Counted from the first letter of the stretch, positions 1-12,846 are shown. The stretch is 64,000 bases of DNA from Sparassis latifolia (GCA_018466975.1 JAENRS010000016.1:124001-188000); one strand, 5' to 3'. Numbers and translations: made by a program. Notes: generated by a model not told the origin, from the letters alone.

Positions 1-949
1 GGAGAAGATACAGACGCCAGGAGATGGATGACACCTGGGATTGATGGGTCGGAAGTCATTTTAAGTTCTCGCAGAGATGGAAATCCGATCGAAGAGACAT
101 CGTCCTGGGACGGCTCTCTGAGACCAGAAACAGATAGAAATGCCAGATCCACGAGTCCGCCGCAACAACTGAGAAGCTGGGACGACGAGATGGGTCCTTC
201 AAGAAATAGGTGCTTCAACCTCGTGAAATGGACGATGTGTTGTATCAACAGCGACGGTCGGATATCGCAGCCTAGATACAGGTAGTTCATTTCAGAGGCT
301 TCGGAGCTGAGCACGCTGAGTAGCCTCCCAAAAATCTGATCCTCGTTCGTCCCCGTATGGAATGACCACTGCTTCCCGATGGTGACCTCCCGAAGTGACC
401 CAGTGATAAATGGAAATAATTGCAGTTCGTACAGGGAAGGCGTTGTCGAACAGTCTAAATGACGAAGCACGGGGAAGAGGGCCCGATAATGTGCATGAAA
501 GACACCAATCGCGCGAAAGACAGAGGGATGAACTTGGATTGCTTCATCAGCGGTCAAAGTCAGCCTGCGGACGCGTCCAGCGTAGCTTTGAAATCTCGCC
601 CATCGGCTTTCAGCGACGAATCCTTCCAGGACCTGCGGGAAGCAACAGTACTGGCTAGTTCAATATACACTACAGTAGCGATCATGATACAGATACACAC
701 ATACACACGCCGCACTCTGCCATCGTTCTGCGTCTGCGACAGGAATAGGCCTAATGTTTTCAACAAAGGTAGGATCGTGACATCGTACCACAGCACGTCG
801 AGTGCTGGGCTGCAGAATGCTGTGGAAACCCGCGCTGAGCTAGCTAATGTGGACGTCCATCCTATAGTATCTCTGCCATCAAACATTTGCCGGAAGACTA
901 GTCGAAGGATGTCATCATTATGAAGCAAAGGGTGCGACTGCACGTCCAT
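1..949 (-). CDS. F-box/LRR-type protein, partial (runs off the left edge)
   Basis: Probable substrate adaptor of an SCF-type ubiquitin ligase. The first exon (949-716) starts at an ATG and encodes an F-box-like segment (HNDDILRLVFRQMF, then a Leu-rich stretch ending in ALDVLWYDV), the layout usual in agaricomycete F-box families. An 83-nt GT-AG intron (715-633) joins it in phase 0 to a second exon that stays open for the remaining 632 bases. That exon contains the family-like EGFVAESRWARFQSYAGRVR segment followed by Leu-rich repeats. The 3' end lies outside the window. A TATA-like TATATATAAT lies about 150 nt upstream of the ATG. The gene at 7501-9267 shows the same design. The substrate is unknown and the F-box itself is weak, as is common in these families. 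Confidence 0.72.
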
Positions 950-1098
950 CCTCGTCAGAGCCTTGGAGAGGAAAATTTGAAGAATCAGTGACGGGTGTAG
1001 AAGTTACCAGGCCCACCTACCGGTTCCATCCGTTCTTCAGCTCCGGATCCATCAGCGGCGAATTCCAACTTGATTGAGCATGATCCGACAGTCTTAAG

Positions 1099-1108
1099 TA
1101 TATATAAT
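1099..1108 (-). promoter_or_regulatory. TATA-like element of the left-edge F-box gene
   Basis: The plus-strand sequence tatatataat reads ATTATATATA on the minus strand, about 150 nt upstream of the ATG at 949. The 950-1306 gap between this gene and the PRP6 stop codon holds nothing else I can support. The assignment rests on position and sequence only. Confidence 0.35.
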
Positions 1109-1306
1109 GATAGGCATTCCTCACCTGCTCGTCGCGAAACATCGTGTACAAGGCGGGTGTGGCACAGCTAATTTTGCGTTGGAAACAAAAAAGCTGCAGC
1201 TACATGTAAAAAACTACTGGTACAACATATGAGATGAAAGCACTCAGAACAGCGACTCCAAACAGACGGTGGATTCCGCCGCGCTGGAACCGCCACGTCA
1301 TGTTCT

Positions 1307-4300
1307 TCACTGCAGAGTAGCAGCAACAAGCTCCAAAATGTCTCTCGTGCCCTCCCCTGTGTCCTTGACGTCCTTGGCGATAGACTGCCACGCAGGAGAA
1401 TGATGAGGTTCCGCGGCGATGCACTTCTTGATGACTTCCTCCTGTTGCTCCTGAAAAAGAGGCATTTACTAAAGAGAACAAAGTACATGCGCAACATACG
1501 CTCACCGAAGTGCCATGTTGTCTCTCAAACTTCAACCACCACGCCCAGATGTCACCCAGATCAGGATTGGCAGAGATCGCACGTTCAAACCATTGCCTCG
1601 CCTTCTCAATCTTGCGCTCGGCCCAAAACAATCTAGCGACAGTGCACAGAATGAGCGGGTCATCGGCTGACTTTTTCAGGGCATCTGCCGAGCGCGACTT
1701 CCGAGTCGGTCGAGGCTCCGCCCATATGGTCATTGACCACAACAACCCAGAAGTCGGACATTCTTGCAAACCTACAAACAAGAAAGTCAGTTTAAACAAC
1801 GACGACTCAAGAGTCGGTTTGCACACCTCTAGCCAGCACTGTTTTCGCCTGTGCAGAACCTCCACTACGTTCTTCGACGCCGACTGCTTCCGCCCAGAGG
1901 ACATCACTGCCCGGGTTTGCCAGCCGCGCCTTGTCAAGAAGAGCTCTCGCCTTGATGCTCCTTCCATCTGACTCCTCTAATCTGCTTGCAAGGATCCATA
2001 GTGTGACCTCCTTAGGACAGGCCTTAATACCGGCAGCGAAAGACGCGCGAGCAGCGGCGAAATTTCCTTGCGATTGATGTATCTGGCCTTGGATCATGTA
2101 CAGCTTTGCGAACTTGGGATACTTTGCCAAAGCAGCACTAAGGGTCTCCAGTGCGGTAGAGATCCTGCCTTGTTGACGCTCAAATACTGCCGATTTCATC
2201 CAGATCTACAGGGACGATGGTGTTGGCTACGCGTGTATAGCATTGGAGGGAAAGCGAACTCACCCGCTGCGTGTCGGCGACCGTCCGAGCACGAACTAGG
2301 AGCTCCCTGGCAACGCCCAACTCGCCGTTTTCTGCTTCGAGCTTGACCGCTGCCAACCAGATTTGCTCGCTTTCTGGATTCGCGACGAAAGCCCTTTCCA
2401 AGACGTCGCGAGCGGCCGGAACGTCGCCAGCTAACCATTTTTCCTTGGCCCACATAAGCCACAGGACCTCCGCTTGTGGACAATGATGCACAGCACGAGT
2501 GAGAATTGCATCGAGGGATTCTCTGCGAGAGGGGGATCAACAAATACTCAAACGGCGAGCAGCTGATGGATGACTTGCCTAGTACCATGCGCCTTCTCGA
2601 GATCTGCAGCTTTCCTCCACAAGCTCCTCTTGTCAGGGAAGACTTTCAAAGCATATGCCAGGATCGCTCTCGCTGTACCAACCCTGCTTCTCGCTTCGGC
2701 ACTCTCTGCGTCGCTGACCCAGGTATCAAGCCTATCCTCCTCTTCGATGTCCATGGCGACTGTAGCCTTGATAATGGCCTCGCACGTGCGCGGTGAACCT
2801 TCAGCCTCACATCGTTCTGCCTCCTTCAGCCACTGCTCACGGGTAAGGAGGACTTGGTGCGTGCGAAGAGACCGAACACCTAGTTCGATGGTCTTGTCAA
2901 CCGCTTCCAGCTCCTTGTTACACTGGACTTCAGGTTTGTCCGAGGCATAAGCTTCTTGTTCAAGCAACCTTCCGGCAGCTATCCAAATCTCGTGGCTAGT
3001 GGGAACGGCCTTACGAGCCTTGTTCAGGACAGCCTTAGCCTTTTCAGGTGTCTCTAATCGCGCGAGAGCAAGCCACAGCTCGACGGAAAGCGGAATAACC
3101 TCCACAGCACGCGACAGCAGGATACGGGCGTCGACTGCGGAAGACTCGAGGTTTACGGTTTCTTTCCAGAGACGGACAGAATTCGGAATGTGTTCCAAGG
3201 CTAAAACAAATGTCAGTCTGTGAGCATGAAATGCATGTGATGAGAGAAACCTTTCCGCAGAACCCTCTTCTTAGCTTTGAGGTCGTGCTCCAAGTCGGCA
3301 GCAGCCAACCATATTTTGACACTCTGTCCGACGTGTTGCACAGCGTTCGCCAATATGACTTTCGCGTCGTCGTTGTTCTGATACAAGGTATTAATAAAAG
3401 AAAACACGCAATAATACCACACGCTTACATGAAGCCGTACCGCTTCTAGCCACACGTCCTCACTCTTGGGGCACTGTTCGCAGCCGGCTTTGATAAGCTT
3501 TCTTGCTGCAACCATTCGTCCTGCATGTTCCTCCAAGCAAGCAGCAGCGATCCAACCTGGAGCATGTTTCGGATTTGACTTGACTAGTGAGTCAAACAGC
3601 ATGCGAGCTCGCTTGATGTCACCAATCTCCGCATCCGTTTTCAGTACGACACTGTCGAGGGAGGTAAGGTAGCCTTTAGGATCGATAGAAGTAGACAACC
3701 CGGAAGTAGTGGAGTTGCCGGAGACCTAACAAAAGTTTAATCCCGAGAAACAGGAGACCCTGAGGTTTACATACCTGATCAAGTTTCAGAGACAAGATCT
3801 TATCTCGGGCTTGTCCCATTTCAACGAAGTTGGTCAGAGTCCCACTGTCGGCAGGAGTCTCGAATCCACCAGTCTGAATACTCAAATGAACAAGTGTATC
3901 ACAGAAGTAAAAAAACAAAAAGCCTACCGCTTGCTGTCTTGCATCCAAGGAGTTCTCATATTCGGCCTTCGATCTGTCCCCAACGATAACGCTGTCGGGT
4001 ACAACGAATGACCTCTCGTCCCTTTTACGCTTTTTCCGCGTGAGATTGCCCACCTCTGGAATGTTCTCCCATTCTTCATCGGTGACAACTGAAAGACCGC
4101 GTTTCAGATCGGCGAACTGCTGTTGAATCTTGGGCCGTTCTGCACGGTGTTTCGCCAATTCAGCATTCTCGAGAGCCTCTCTGTAAGGAACCGAGTTTGA
4201 TTAGTGGACTCCAAATGCGCGAGCTCTCCGGGGTACTCACCTCCGTGCCCTTCGCCGCGCATCCATGTTCTGGTCAACCTGGTCGTAGATCTGGTCCGCC

Positions 4301-4666
4301 TCCTCGTCGTCCGCCTCGTAAGTAGTACCAGCAAATAGACCATATTCATTGTCTGGGTCTTGAAACTGGTCAGGATCAACTTCAGGCTCTTCACCTCGCC
4401 GAGCTTGGGCTTCACTGCGAATGTTGTCAATATTGCTTCATAATACCGCAACAGTCTGCTACATACGCTATAACCTCTGCGGATGGTCCTTCTCGTGCTG
4501 GACCGATATCGGAACGCGTAGTGAAACCAGATGCACTGTGGGCTATGATATTAGTCTATGCAAGTATCAGGAGTGAAATCACATACCCTCGACCGAGACC
4601 CGCGACGTAAGACGCCGGGGCAGGCATTGACAAGAATGCAAGCTTGTTTGGTTTGTTGGCCGCCAT
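1307..4666 (-). CDS. PRP6: Pre-mRNA-splicing factor PRP6/Prp1 (U4/U6.U5 tri-snRNP)
   Basis: PRP6/Prp1 is a U5 snRNP scaffold that bridges U5 to U4/U6 in the tri-snRNP. The chosen ATG gives an N terminus with [18 protein letters not shown], which continues across an intron into [15 protein letters not shown], the hallmark PRP1 N-terminal domain. Next come an acidic segment, a basic patch ([10 protein letters not shown]) and more than a dozen HAT/TPR-type helical repeats, for example [34 protein letters not shown] and [20 protein letters not shown]. The C terminus ends [10 protein letters not shown] at a TGA at 1307-1309. At least ten short introns interrupt the gene; most exons are visible as frame-shifted open segments that join in phase at GT-AG sites. 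Length, near 900 residues, fits the family. It is transcribed divergently from the aspartic protease across a 458-bp gap. Nothing suggests damage. Confidence 0.95.
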
Positions 4667-5124
4667 TATAAAGAAGTGGATAGGATGGACGATGGGTTGC
4701 CTCTTGTCGTCGCGAGCGTCGAACTCGAAGCCGAGCAGCGCGACTCAGTGAGTGCACTCAGCGAGGGACTTACGTAATGTACTTGTTCCCGTGATGCGGT
4801 GGCTTCGCCAGGCTCGGGCTCGATTCAAGTTCGAAGTCCACTGCTCACTGTCAGGCTCAGATAGTTCAGAATTCACATTATCGTGTTGTATGAAGCCTGT
4901 TTGAATGCGTCTCCATTCTTTGATCACTGGTTTAAATTTCTATGAAATCCAGTAAGTTTCGAAACTGACGAAACCTGATGCGAGTGCGGTCACGGTGATG
5001 GTAGTAACCAACTTGAACCTACCGTCAAGGCTCCTCTCTCTACTTGTGCATAATACATATCATCTGTCGAGAATCGCCCGCTTGAAGTACTACTCGCGCT
5101 GGTCGCGGCTTCGCTCGTTTCTGG
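4667..5124. other. Divergent intergenic region between PRP6 and the aspartic protease
   Basis: This 458-bp stretch separates the two start codons and presumably holds both promoters. I see no clear TATA box, no repeat and no open frame with family character in it. Confidence 0.4.
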
Positions 5125-7263
5125 ATGTGTACGTCAAGCTGGTATGCGGCACTGGGGGCTCTGGTAGTTCTACCTTCTTTTATGTTTGCCCTGCCCCTCC
5201 AGGTCTCAAATGAGGGAGGAAGTGTTAACAGAACAGGAGTTGTCATCCCTTTTCTACGCCAGGCTGATGTACCACGAGACATGCAAGAAATATTGGCTGG
5301 ATCCGTTGGTTTGGGAGATTACGCCGACTTGTGAGTGCTTCCAGCAATTATGCAATAGTATTCGAACGTTATGTGCCTGGCAGTTACTACACCGTTTCAG
5401 TGCAAATAGGCACTACGACAACTGCACTGGACCTGGGTGAAGTAGTTCTCAGGTATACCATGATTTCAGCCAATTGACACGCTAGCAGACACAGGTTCCA
5501 GCGATTTGTGGGTCATATCAGAGGCGTGTCATACGAAGACCTGCCGAAGCTCGACCTCTCCTGCATACTCTACGTCGCTGTTTGAACCCCTCGGTCCAAG
5601 TATGAACATCTCGTACGGTGACTCCAAAACCAGTACCTACGCTGCGGGCCCCGTCGGTCTTGACACAGTCTCTGTGGCGGGAATTTCCATGTCTGAACAA
5701 CCTTTCGCGGCGATCAACAGAACGAACAATGCTGCGGTGTCTAATGGAGCGGCTGGTTTGTTTGGGCTTGGTTTTCCTTCGGAGAGGTACATTGCAGCCA
5801 GAATTGTCATACAGTACTGACCAGGAATTGTCCGCCTGTAGCTCCATTCAGTCTTCTGTCATTAACGCGAAGGTACTTGGTCCTTCCTCCAACATAGCGC
5901 CCTTTGATATTGATCTACCACGCAGTTTAATTCACCTGCTACGACTGATACCTTGATATCCAACATAGGGAAATACGGGCCATTTGTATCTCGATTAGTG
6001 ATGTCTGGTGTTATTGACCAGCCCATGTTTGCGGTGGGTGGGACAGTGAAAACGTTACAACCGTGGCATGACCTGTCTTCTCAGATCACTCTGCAACGTG
6101 ATACTGTTGACGTGAGTGGGCACGGTGCAATTACGATCGGTCAATTGCCAATTGGAGTGGACAACTCTTCTATCACATGGGTCCCAGTTCGTCTTTATGC
6201 TCCTCGTGATGGCGGTATAAAACCCCCGACATTCGCAGTCCACGAAGTCTATCCCCTGTATGTCCTCTGTCCACTCCTCTGGAAAAAGGCTTCCCTAAGT
6301 CAACCCACAGTCGCTGGGAAGCGCCCTTGGACGGCGTCTTCCTTGACGGTGTGCAACTTCCAGCTTCTGCTGTGCAGCCTGACGGTGTTTCTTCATCGTC
6401 TACATCCGCGCTCATTGACACTGTAGGTTGAGTCTACCCGTATTACTGAATGATAGCCAATCACCCTGTTTTTGACAGGGAAACTCACTCATTCGCGGTC
6501 CCAGTGATGTCGTCACGAACATCCTGTCCACCGTATCCCCGGCATACGCATCGAATCTCCATTCGAAGGCGACGTTCCCGTGCACAACCCCGCATACACT
6601 CGCCTTCAAGATCGGCGGCAACATGTTCTCCGTCGACCCGCGTGACTTCGTCGCACAGAACAAGTACGGAGACGCCAAGATGTGCGTGGCGAGCAGGGTG
6701 GTTTCGACGGATCCTCCCAGGTACGGCTCCCTTTTTAGCTGGAGCCTCGGAGTTCCATTCTTGAAGTCGAACCTTGTGGTATTCTACTACGGTAACTTGA
6801 CGCATCCCTCTGTTGATCCCCCTCGCATCGGATTCGTGTCGAGGGTACCGGGCGATGCGCCCACCTTACTCGAAGAGGCTGTTGATAGGGCCCAACAACA
6901 CAGCGGCATTTTCTCGAGTATGCGTGACACTCATTGCTATCATGTCGGGGTACTGATGGGACTCACTGTCTGGTAGGTACCCGGGAAGCGGCACCTACTG
7001 CGACCACGGTGATCACTGTCGCAACGTCGACCGCCGACCAGACGCCGCTGTTCTTGCACAGGAAATTGGCGCTGTCGTCTTCTGCGTCCAGTACGCGCCA
7101 GAGCATGTTTAGAGGCTTCTGGTCCGCGGTGGTATCTACTGTCAGCTTTATATCTTATCACAATTTACGAACATGGTTCATGATGACAATCTCCATCCTT
7201 GAATCGGGAAAGCGGTGGATTCGTATGTATTATGTCAAACAGTGTAAGGTTTTTGAGGATTAA
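5125..7263 (+). CDS. Secreted pepsin-like aspartic protease (family A1)
   Basis: Endopeptidase of the pepsin family, probably exported. The ATG opens a hydrophobic N-terminal segment (ALGALVVLPSFMFALP) that looks like a signal peptide. Introns at 5331-5383 and 5437-5488 are confirmed because splicing rebuilds the first catalytic motif as DTGSSDLW. A flap motif follows (ISYGDSKTSTYAAG), then a glycine-rich GAAGLFGLGF stretch. The second catalytic motif, IDTGNSLI, is rebuilt by another intron near 6421-6479, with the exon resuming GNSLIRGPSDVV. The body ends with NPRIGF-like PPRIGFVSRV. The last exon adds a Thr-rich tail and ends at TAA 7261-7263; its exact splicing and any membrane anchoring are uncertain, as is the exon structure between 5790 and 5980. 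Both catalytic aspartates are present, so it is probably active. The gene converges with the F-box gene downstream. Confidence 0.88.
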
Positions 7264-7500
7264 GTCTCGTTCCAATCGCTGTAAGTAAAGAGATTGGTCA
7301 CCCGGCCAAGAAAAACCACAAAAGTAGTATTATCCGTAGGCTGAGGTTGGAAAAGTGAGCACCACGACATTTCATACGATTGAGATCGAACTTGCCGTGC
7401 ACCACACAAGGGAGCGGGAAGGTTGCATGTAAGTTGCGCGATTAACGAATTACAGAAATTTCTAGTCTGGAAGTGGAGAAGAGTCGAATCTGGTCGTGTA

Positions 7501-9267
7501 TCAGGCTGAAACGATGGGCAGTCGCTTTTGCGAGGGTCGGTCCTTCGCCGCGCTCGCATGCCACTCTCTTTCCTGCCTCCGCACCCGTCCCATCTCACGC
7601 ACCAGCCTGCGCAGCTGTTCCCATTGTTGAAGTTCCTCCTCATCTGGGTCGTCTTCGTCCGCGCCAGCCGCGTCATGCAACTCCTTCTTACCCCACGCAG
7701 AATGGACATGACGCAACTGTGGGAAGAGATCGGAGAGAGAGCCACCCAGAGTGACCATATCCTCGCCGATCCGCGACGTGCCGGTCGACAACAAGAGCAG
7801 CTTGCCGTTGGTAACTCCGCCCCCCGGCCGTTGTTCGCTGTACGTATCCACGATCTCCGAGACGTCCGTGTCGAATACCAGGCCAAGGTGCTCCAGGGCA
7901 GGGCAATGCTGCGCAAGAGGGATCAGTCCTTTCAGCGTAACGCCGAGTGTGTCCAGCTCCCTGCGCCAATCCGTGCCCAGCTCAAGCGTGTGGATTTTTG
8001 GCCATGCCAGTGCGAGATCCTTGATGAACGCGTTGTCGAGCTCCAGGGGGCAGCGCCATTGGATTTTGCAGTCAAACATGTCCTTCAGCGCGAGGAGCGG
8101 GCGAAGGTGGTCTCCGGTAATAGTGTAGCTGTCCTGGAAACGCGGGCTCCCCAGTCCGCGCGACATGGAAATAGACTGGAGCGACTTGCGGGCGCTGATG
8201 GTCGTCGTGAACTCCTGCACCTCCGCTGCTGTGGGAGGCACCAGCACGAGGGCCTGCAAGCTCTCCAGCTGTGTGGACTGGATAGACTCGATGAACAAGC
8301 GGACGCTGCTCAAATCATGTGAATAGAGCGTAAGCAACCGTAGGGCGGGGAACATAACATCAGATACTGCGCTGTGGATAGGCAGCAAGGATCCGTCCGT
8401 GTCAACGAACTTGTCTGAGCGTATGCACAGCTTTTCAAGTGTGGGGAGGTGTGCAAGGTGGACTGCAGCTTCGATGGACATGTATGTGTCATTGGCTTGG
8501 AAGAGGTGGACTGTCCGGAGAGACCGGTGATTAAGGATGATCTTTGAAGTTGTTGCTGCAATGTTTGGGATAAATGGACATATAGCGGTGAGGTGCTGTA
8601 AGGACGGGGAATTGTTCCCAAAGTCTTCCACAGCCTTGTCGAGGTCCACAGCCAACGTGGTGTCGAACTCAGCCATGGTGAAGATCGCCATGTCTGTCAC
8701 CTTCGGATTTAGCAAGAGTCGCAGGTGAGCTAGGTCATTCGCAGGGTCTTTGGAACATTGTGTCCATTCAAACCGGCGCAAATTTGGCAGGAAGGACCGA
8801 CCATTTCGAATCCTGTATAGTGTACCGAATACGTCTTCTTGAACGCGCATAGCGTACAAACAGCTAGGAGGCCATAATGGGGTTCGACTCGGAGTCGTGC
8901 GATGACAGAGCGACTTGATGCGGGCAGCATAGGACAGGAACCGTTCCCAGTCGTCAGGACTAGGTTCTCTCACCAACGACTATATGACACAATTACCAGG
9001 TAAGACGTTGCGAATGTGCAAGAAAAATCGTACCACAGTATGCATGCCGTTGGTGTCGCACTCCTCCGTCCAGACATCAGGAGGGAAGCATCTGACCAAT
9101 GGTCCAATGTTCGGCTGCCAGTACCATAAAACATCCAGAGCAATATCATGAAAGGTACGACACGTCACTGAAAGCGCAGCGAGAGTTTGGAGACCGTCCC
9201 AATCCTCCGTGTAGATCAGCTCGAATATTATGCACAAGAGCTCCGGGAGTTGTAAGCATCTGTGCAT
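7501..9267 (-). CDS. F-box/LRR-type protein
   Basis: Probable SCF-type ubiquitin-ligase adaptor. The predicted protein is 570 residues from two exons (9267-9034 and 8979-7501), separated by a 54-nt intron that ends in TATAG. The F-box-like N terminus reads QLPELLCIIFELIY and LAALSVTCRTFHDIALDVLW. The rest is a long array of Leu-rich segments (LPNLRRFEW, LPTLEKLCIRS, FPALRLLTLYS), ending in an acidic and basic tail. I prefer the ATG at 9267 over the one at 9294. It gives a first exon of exactly 234 nt with a phase-0 intron, identical in length and phase to the first exon of the left-edge F-box gene, which suggests the two are paralogues. The substrate cannot be inferred. Confidence 0.82.
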
Positions 9268-9525
9268 GGTTTCTAATGAGAACTGCAAGAACATTAATAA
9301 CGGGGAGACAGATATTGGACCGTCCCGTCATACCTGATGTTTGCGTTACTACAAGCTCGAAACGAGTGACGAGCACAACTTAACCGCCGTTGTGAGGACT
9401 TGATCACTAATCGCAGTAGATCTTATATTCTGGAAGGTGATTACAATCAGCAGGTTGGCCTGAATATTGCGGGCTGGCGAGTGATTGTCTTGCAGACTGG
9501 ATGACGACGAAATACAGAGGGAGCG

Positions 9526-9572
9526 ACGCGTGACACCACACCGTGACCATGACGCGACGCGTCGATACGCGT
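9526..9572. promoter_or_regulatory. Cluster of three ACGCGT (MluI cell-cycle box-like) sites
   Basis: ACGCGT occurs at 9526-9531, 9557-9562 and 9567-9572, about 260-305 bases upstream of the F-box start at 9267. In ascomycete yeasts this hexamer is the MBF binding core of G1/S genes. Whether it acts here is inference from density and position only. Confidence 0.3.
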
Positions 9573-12049
9573 CGATCGCGCCATGACCAACTCATGACCA
9601 GCTGAATACGCCGATGTTTAAAACCTACAGCACACTGCAGAGTTTTTGAATCTGCACCAGATGGTGATAAAGCATGCTGCTGTACTTGAACAAACATCTA
9701 CAACCTATTATCGATTCTGCATACCGACTTCCAGCTGGTCCAACCTCCCCAGTCCCTCGGCCCTTGTAAAAGCTGTCGGCTATGAGCAAAATTAGCGAAT
9801 GATTGAGCGAGCAGGGGGAGCGGGCACAAAACATACCCGTGGAGTGCCGGCCCATTGGGGAAGATGGAAAGGACAGCTAGCACCTACAAGACACCGTATG
9901 ACTTCCATCCGATGGTGGACTTATGTACAGCCTGGCAGTGGAATATCGAGACCGCGGCATAGTCTAGCACATAAGGCACACTGGAGTGACAGGGACATTC
10001 ATCCGAAGAACAGGTCCCCAACGAACTGGGCTTCTCTCCATCGAGCCCTCCGCAGCTAGCGGCACGAAAACTTTCAGGGTGGGCGCGCCGCGAGCGCCTC
10101 GAACGCATGAGCGAGAAAGTTTCCTCGCAGCACAGCGCTCAAGTCGGACTCGCGGTTGTAGTTCCAACAGTGCATGGCCGCAAGAGGGTGATCTCCCGAG
10201 GATCCGGGCCGGCTTCCGGGAGCCCATGTTTCGCCGAGAATGTGCCAGAGGGATCGCTGGTGTTTCGGATGTGGACGAGACAGAGCCATAGCGACCTATC
10301 CTTTGTCCGAGATTACACCAAGAAGACGCAGGGCCCAGAAGACCATGCACACAGCGGTGCCCCGAAGCCGAGCCAATTTCCGCCTTCCCGTCTGGAAATA
10401 ACATGTACATCTTGGCAAATGCGGTCAGCAATCCACTGTAGGGACTAGTTGCATTTATGAAGACGGTCCGTCTCCCGACGCTGACTGACAATGTGACGGA
10501 GAGTCAGGCTGTCGGAACCCCTTCTACAAGTTCTAGCAGCCACGGGACAGGCATTACGCTACTGTGCAACCAGCGCGGAATAGGGCAACGTTAACGTTAA
10601 CATCGTCTCTGACATCATCGAGTACAAACTCACCACGTCGCATGAACACTGGTCACTGACGCAATCCGTGCATGTCACTTGCGAGCCAGCGAAAGTGACC
10701 ACGAGGAATTAGCTCAAGCTTCGTTTTGCATTCCGGTCACTGGGGTCGCGGACCCTGTTCGGCCGCTCAGCGTACGCAATGCATACCGCGGCTGGCTACC
10801 CGCACCTCCGCGCCGTACCCAGGTAGACCCGTGAACCTCGGTGCATCAAGCAGTGCGCACAGAAGCAGCGACGCAGATCGCGGGCGCATTACATCACGGC
10901 CACGCACCCCCCGCGACGGTGCAGCGGTTGTGCGGGTCCCAGCTGTTCGGGTCATCCTCCCGAGGTACGCATCCTCTGTTACCATTTGACGCAACTGCCC
11001 AGCGCAAAAGCGCGAACGGAGACTGGACGGGCGAATCATCGGAGCAACATCGCGAGCGAGGCACAGAGGCTAGCCTGGTCCGTTCCGCCTCTCCTGGTAC
11101 CTTCTCGCGCGCGAACAGCCAGACTCTATTAGTGGGATTAATGGGAGGCTTCGCCCCCTCAGGCCTGGCGTGTACGGTCCATACCAGGCTCGTCTGCCAC
11201 TGTCCCGTGCTCGCACTCGTACAGCACTATCACGGCATCGACGGTGTCACTGGCACAGCAGGTGAGTATAGCGGTCAGGCTGGGTCGTCAGCATGTACAA
11301 CCTTAAGTTATAGTGCTCGCGGAACAAGTCCTGCAAGAACGCGAATGCGGAGGGCAGGTTCGGCATACGCCTGCCGCCCGCATCACCAGACGTCATTCCA
11401 GAGCGGGGCGCTTGGCAACTCGGAATCCTGGGTGACGGGTGACGACAATATTTGCTGTAAAACGACGTGGGCTGGGCGATCCAAGCATGCATAGGATGAC
11501 AAGGAGAACGCACCGGCCTGAGCATCAGCGTCCACCAGCCAGGGGCTCCAGCACGACAGACGTACGCAGGGAAGATAGCGACAGACAGCGTGTGCGCACC
11601 GTGCGCACCTGGTGCCATCTGCATCAAGGTCCCTGGCGCGGACAGGGGGTGGGGGTTGCCTGACTGGTGTTTCGTTCCTCCGGAGATGCTGTGTGGCCGA
11701 GTGGTCGCGGTGCTACTATGTATATCGATGCTGGAAGGAGCGGGATTCGAAGCTCCGCGATTCAATGGTTCTGCTCCGCGAGTAAGTACGTGCTAGGCTT
11801 CCAGCTGTCCAGGACGAGGGGAAAGACACAGTGACATCCCCGCAGCCTTCGTTCTATCTGCCGGAGGTGTCGCACGTCATCCTCTCAATGGACCGCGAGC
11901 TCTTGATTAGCGAGTGAGGAATTGTAGCGACCGCTTGTCGCCATCCACTATGGGGCATCCGACGCTTGCCGAGTGTCTACTGGGTGAGAAATTTGTCTTC
12001 CACGAGCCTGAATGGCGGGCAGTACGTAGCCTGCTGTAACGGTGAGAAC

Positions 12050-12490
12050 TAATGCCGGTAAGAGGATGCCGACTGATCTCCGAGCAGGGGAACAGCCCTG
12101 TCCAGCAGCAGTACTGCTGTCCTGGAAACTTCTACAGACACAACAGCATCGTGTCAGCCCGAATGAGTGTGTCGCTGGGAAGTATGTGTCAGGCCTATCA
12201 TACCAGACATCGTTTGTCCGACCTTGTACCCCGCGTCCCCGGGCTCTGACAGACCAGGATACCAATAGGCGAAGGCCCAGCGCGCGCGAACCTTAGCTCG
12301 AAATTCTGGCAAACCTCTCCGCCGAAAGCTTGTGCAGCAGGACCAGGGAAGAGCGTGCGGACATGTTTCGAAGACGCGCCATTTCACGACACCCGCCAAA
12401 CCGTTTTCGGTGCAGTGCTGTACGAAGCACTCGCACAAGGAGTATGATCGATAATCGCAGACCACTAATATGCAAGATTCTGGCACACAC
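12050..12490. repeat. Diverged direct repeat, copy 1
   Basis: Copy 1 of a duplicated segment of about 0.4 kb, beginning near GAGGATGCCGACTGATCTCC. It shares with copy 2 (about 797 bases downstream) long runs such as CTTGTGCAGCAG and AATGAGTGTGTCGCTGGGA, with scattered substitutions and small indels. No open frame is preserved across both copies, so I read it as non-coding duplication or transposon debris. Confidence 0.8.
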
Positions 12491-12846
12491 AGTACGCTAG
12501 AACACGCCTCATCGACCGGGGGGGGGCGGTAACAGCAAACGGCAGGATGCAACCCACGCAGACGCCTTGAGATTTCGTGGGCGGTGGATGGGCGCAGCAG
12601 ACCAGGAAGAGCACACGGACATGTTTCGATGTCTACACGTACTTGCGCGGCGCATCAAGACGTATATCTAGAGAGAAATCAATCACGAGGGGAAGTTTCA
12701 CCACCGAAAGGAACAACGCTTACCGCAGTGTACACCGCAGTACTAGTGATGAGATCCTGCACCTGCGGCAGTTGGCGGCATCAAGTAACCGTAGCGCTGA
12801 GCGGGGCGGATATTTGCTCGCCGCACGTAGCCGTAGTACGTACGGC

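Noticed and set aside
9964..10491. 175-codon minus-strand frame with short hydrophobic stretches
   Set aside because: Possible membrane segments are scattered over different frames and do not join by credible introns.
10841..11494. 217-codon plus-strand open frame
   Set aside because: No recognisable motif, overlaps a similar minus-strand frame, low-complexity basic composition.
11694..11762. Functional tRNA gene
   Set aside because: Box A and box B are present, but no acceptor or anticodon stem can be paired.
12090..12265. Hydrophobin-like Cys pattern (QYCC, GCSPARRSVG) in the duplicated region
   Set aside because: The eight-Cys spacing of hydrophobins is not met and the two copies do not keep a common frame.
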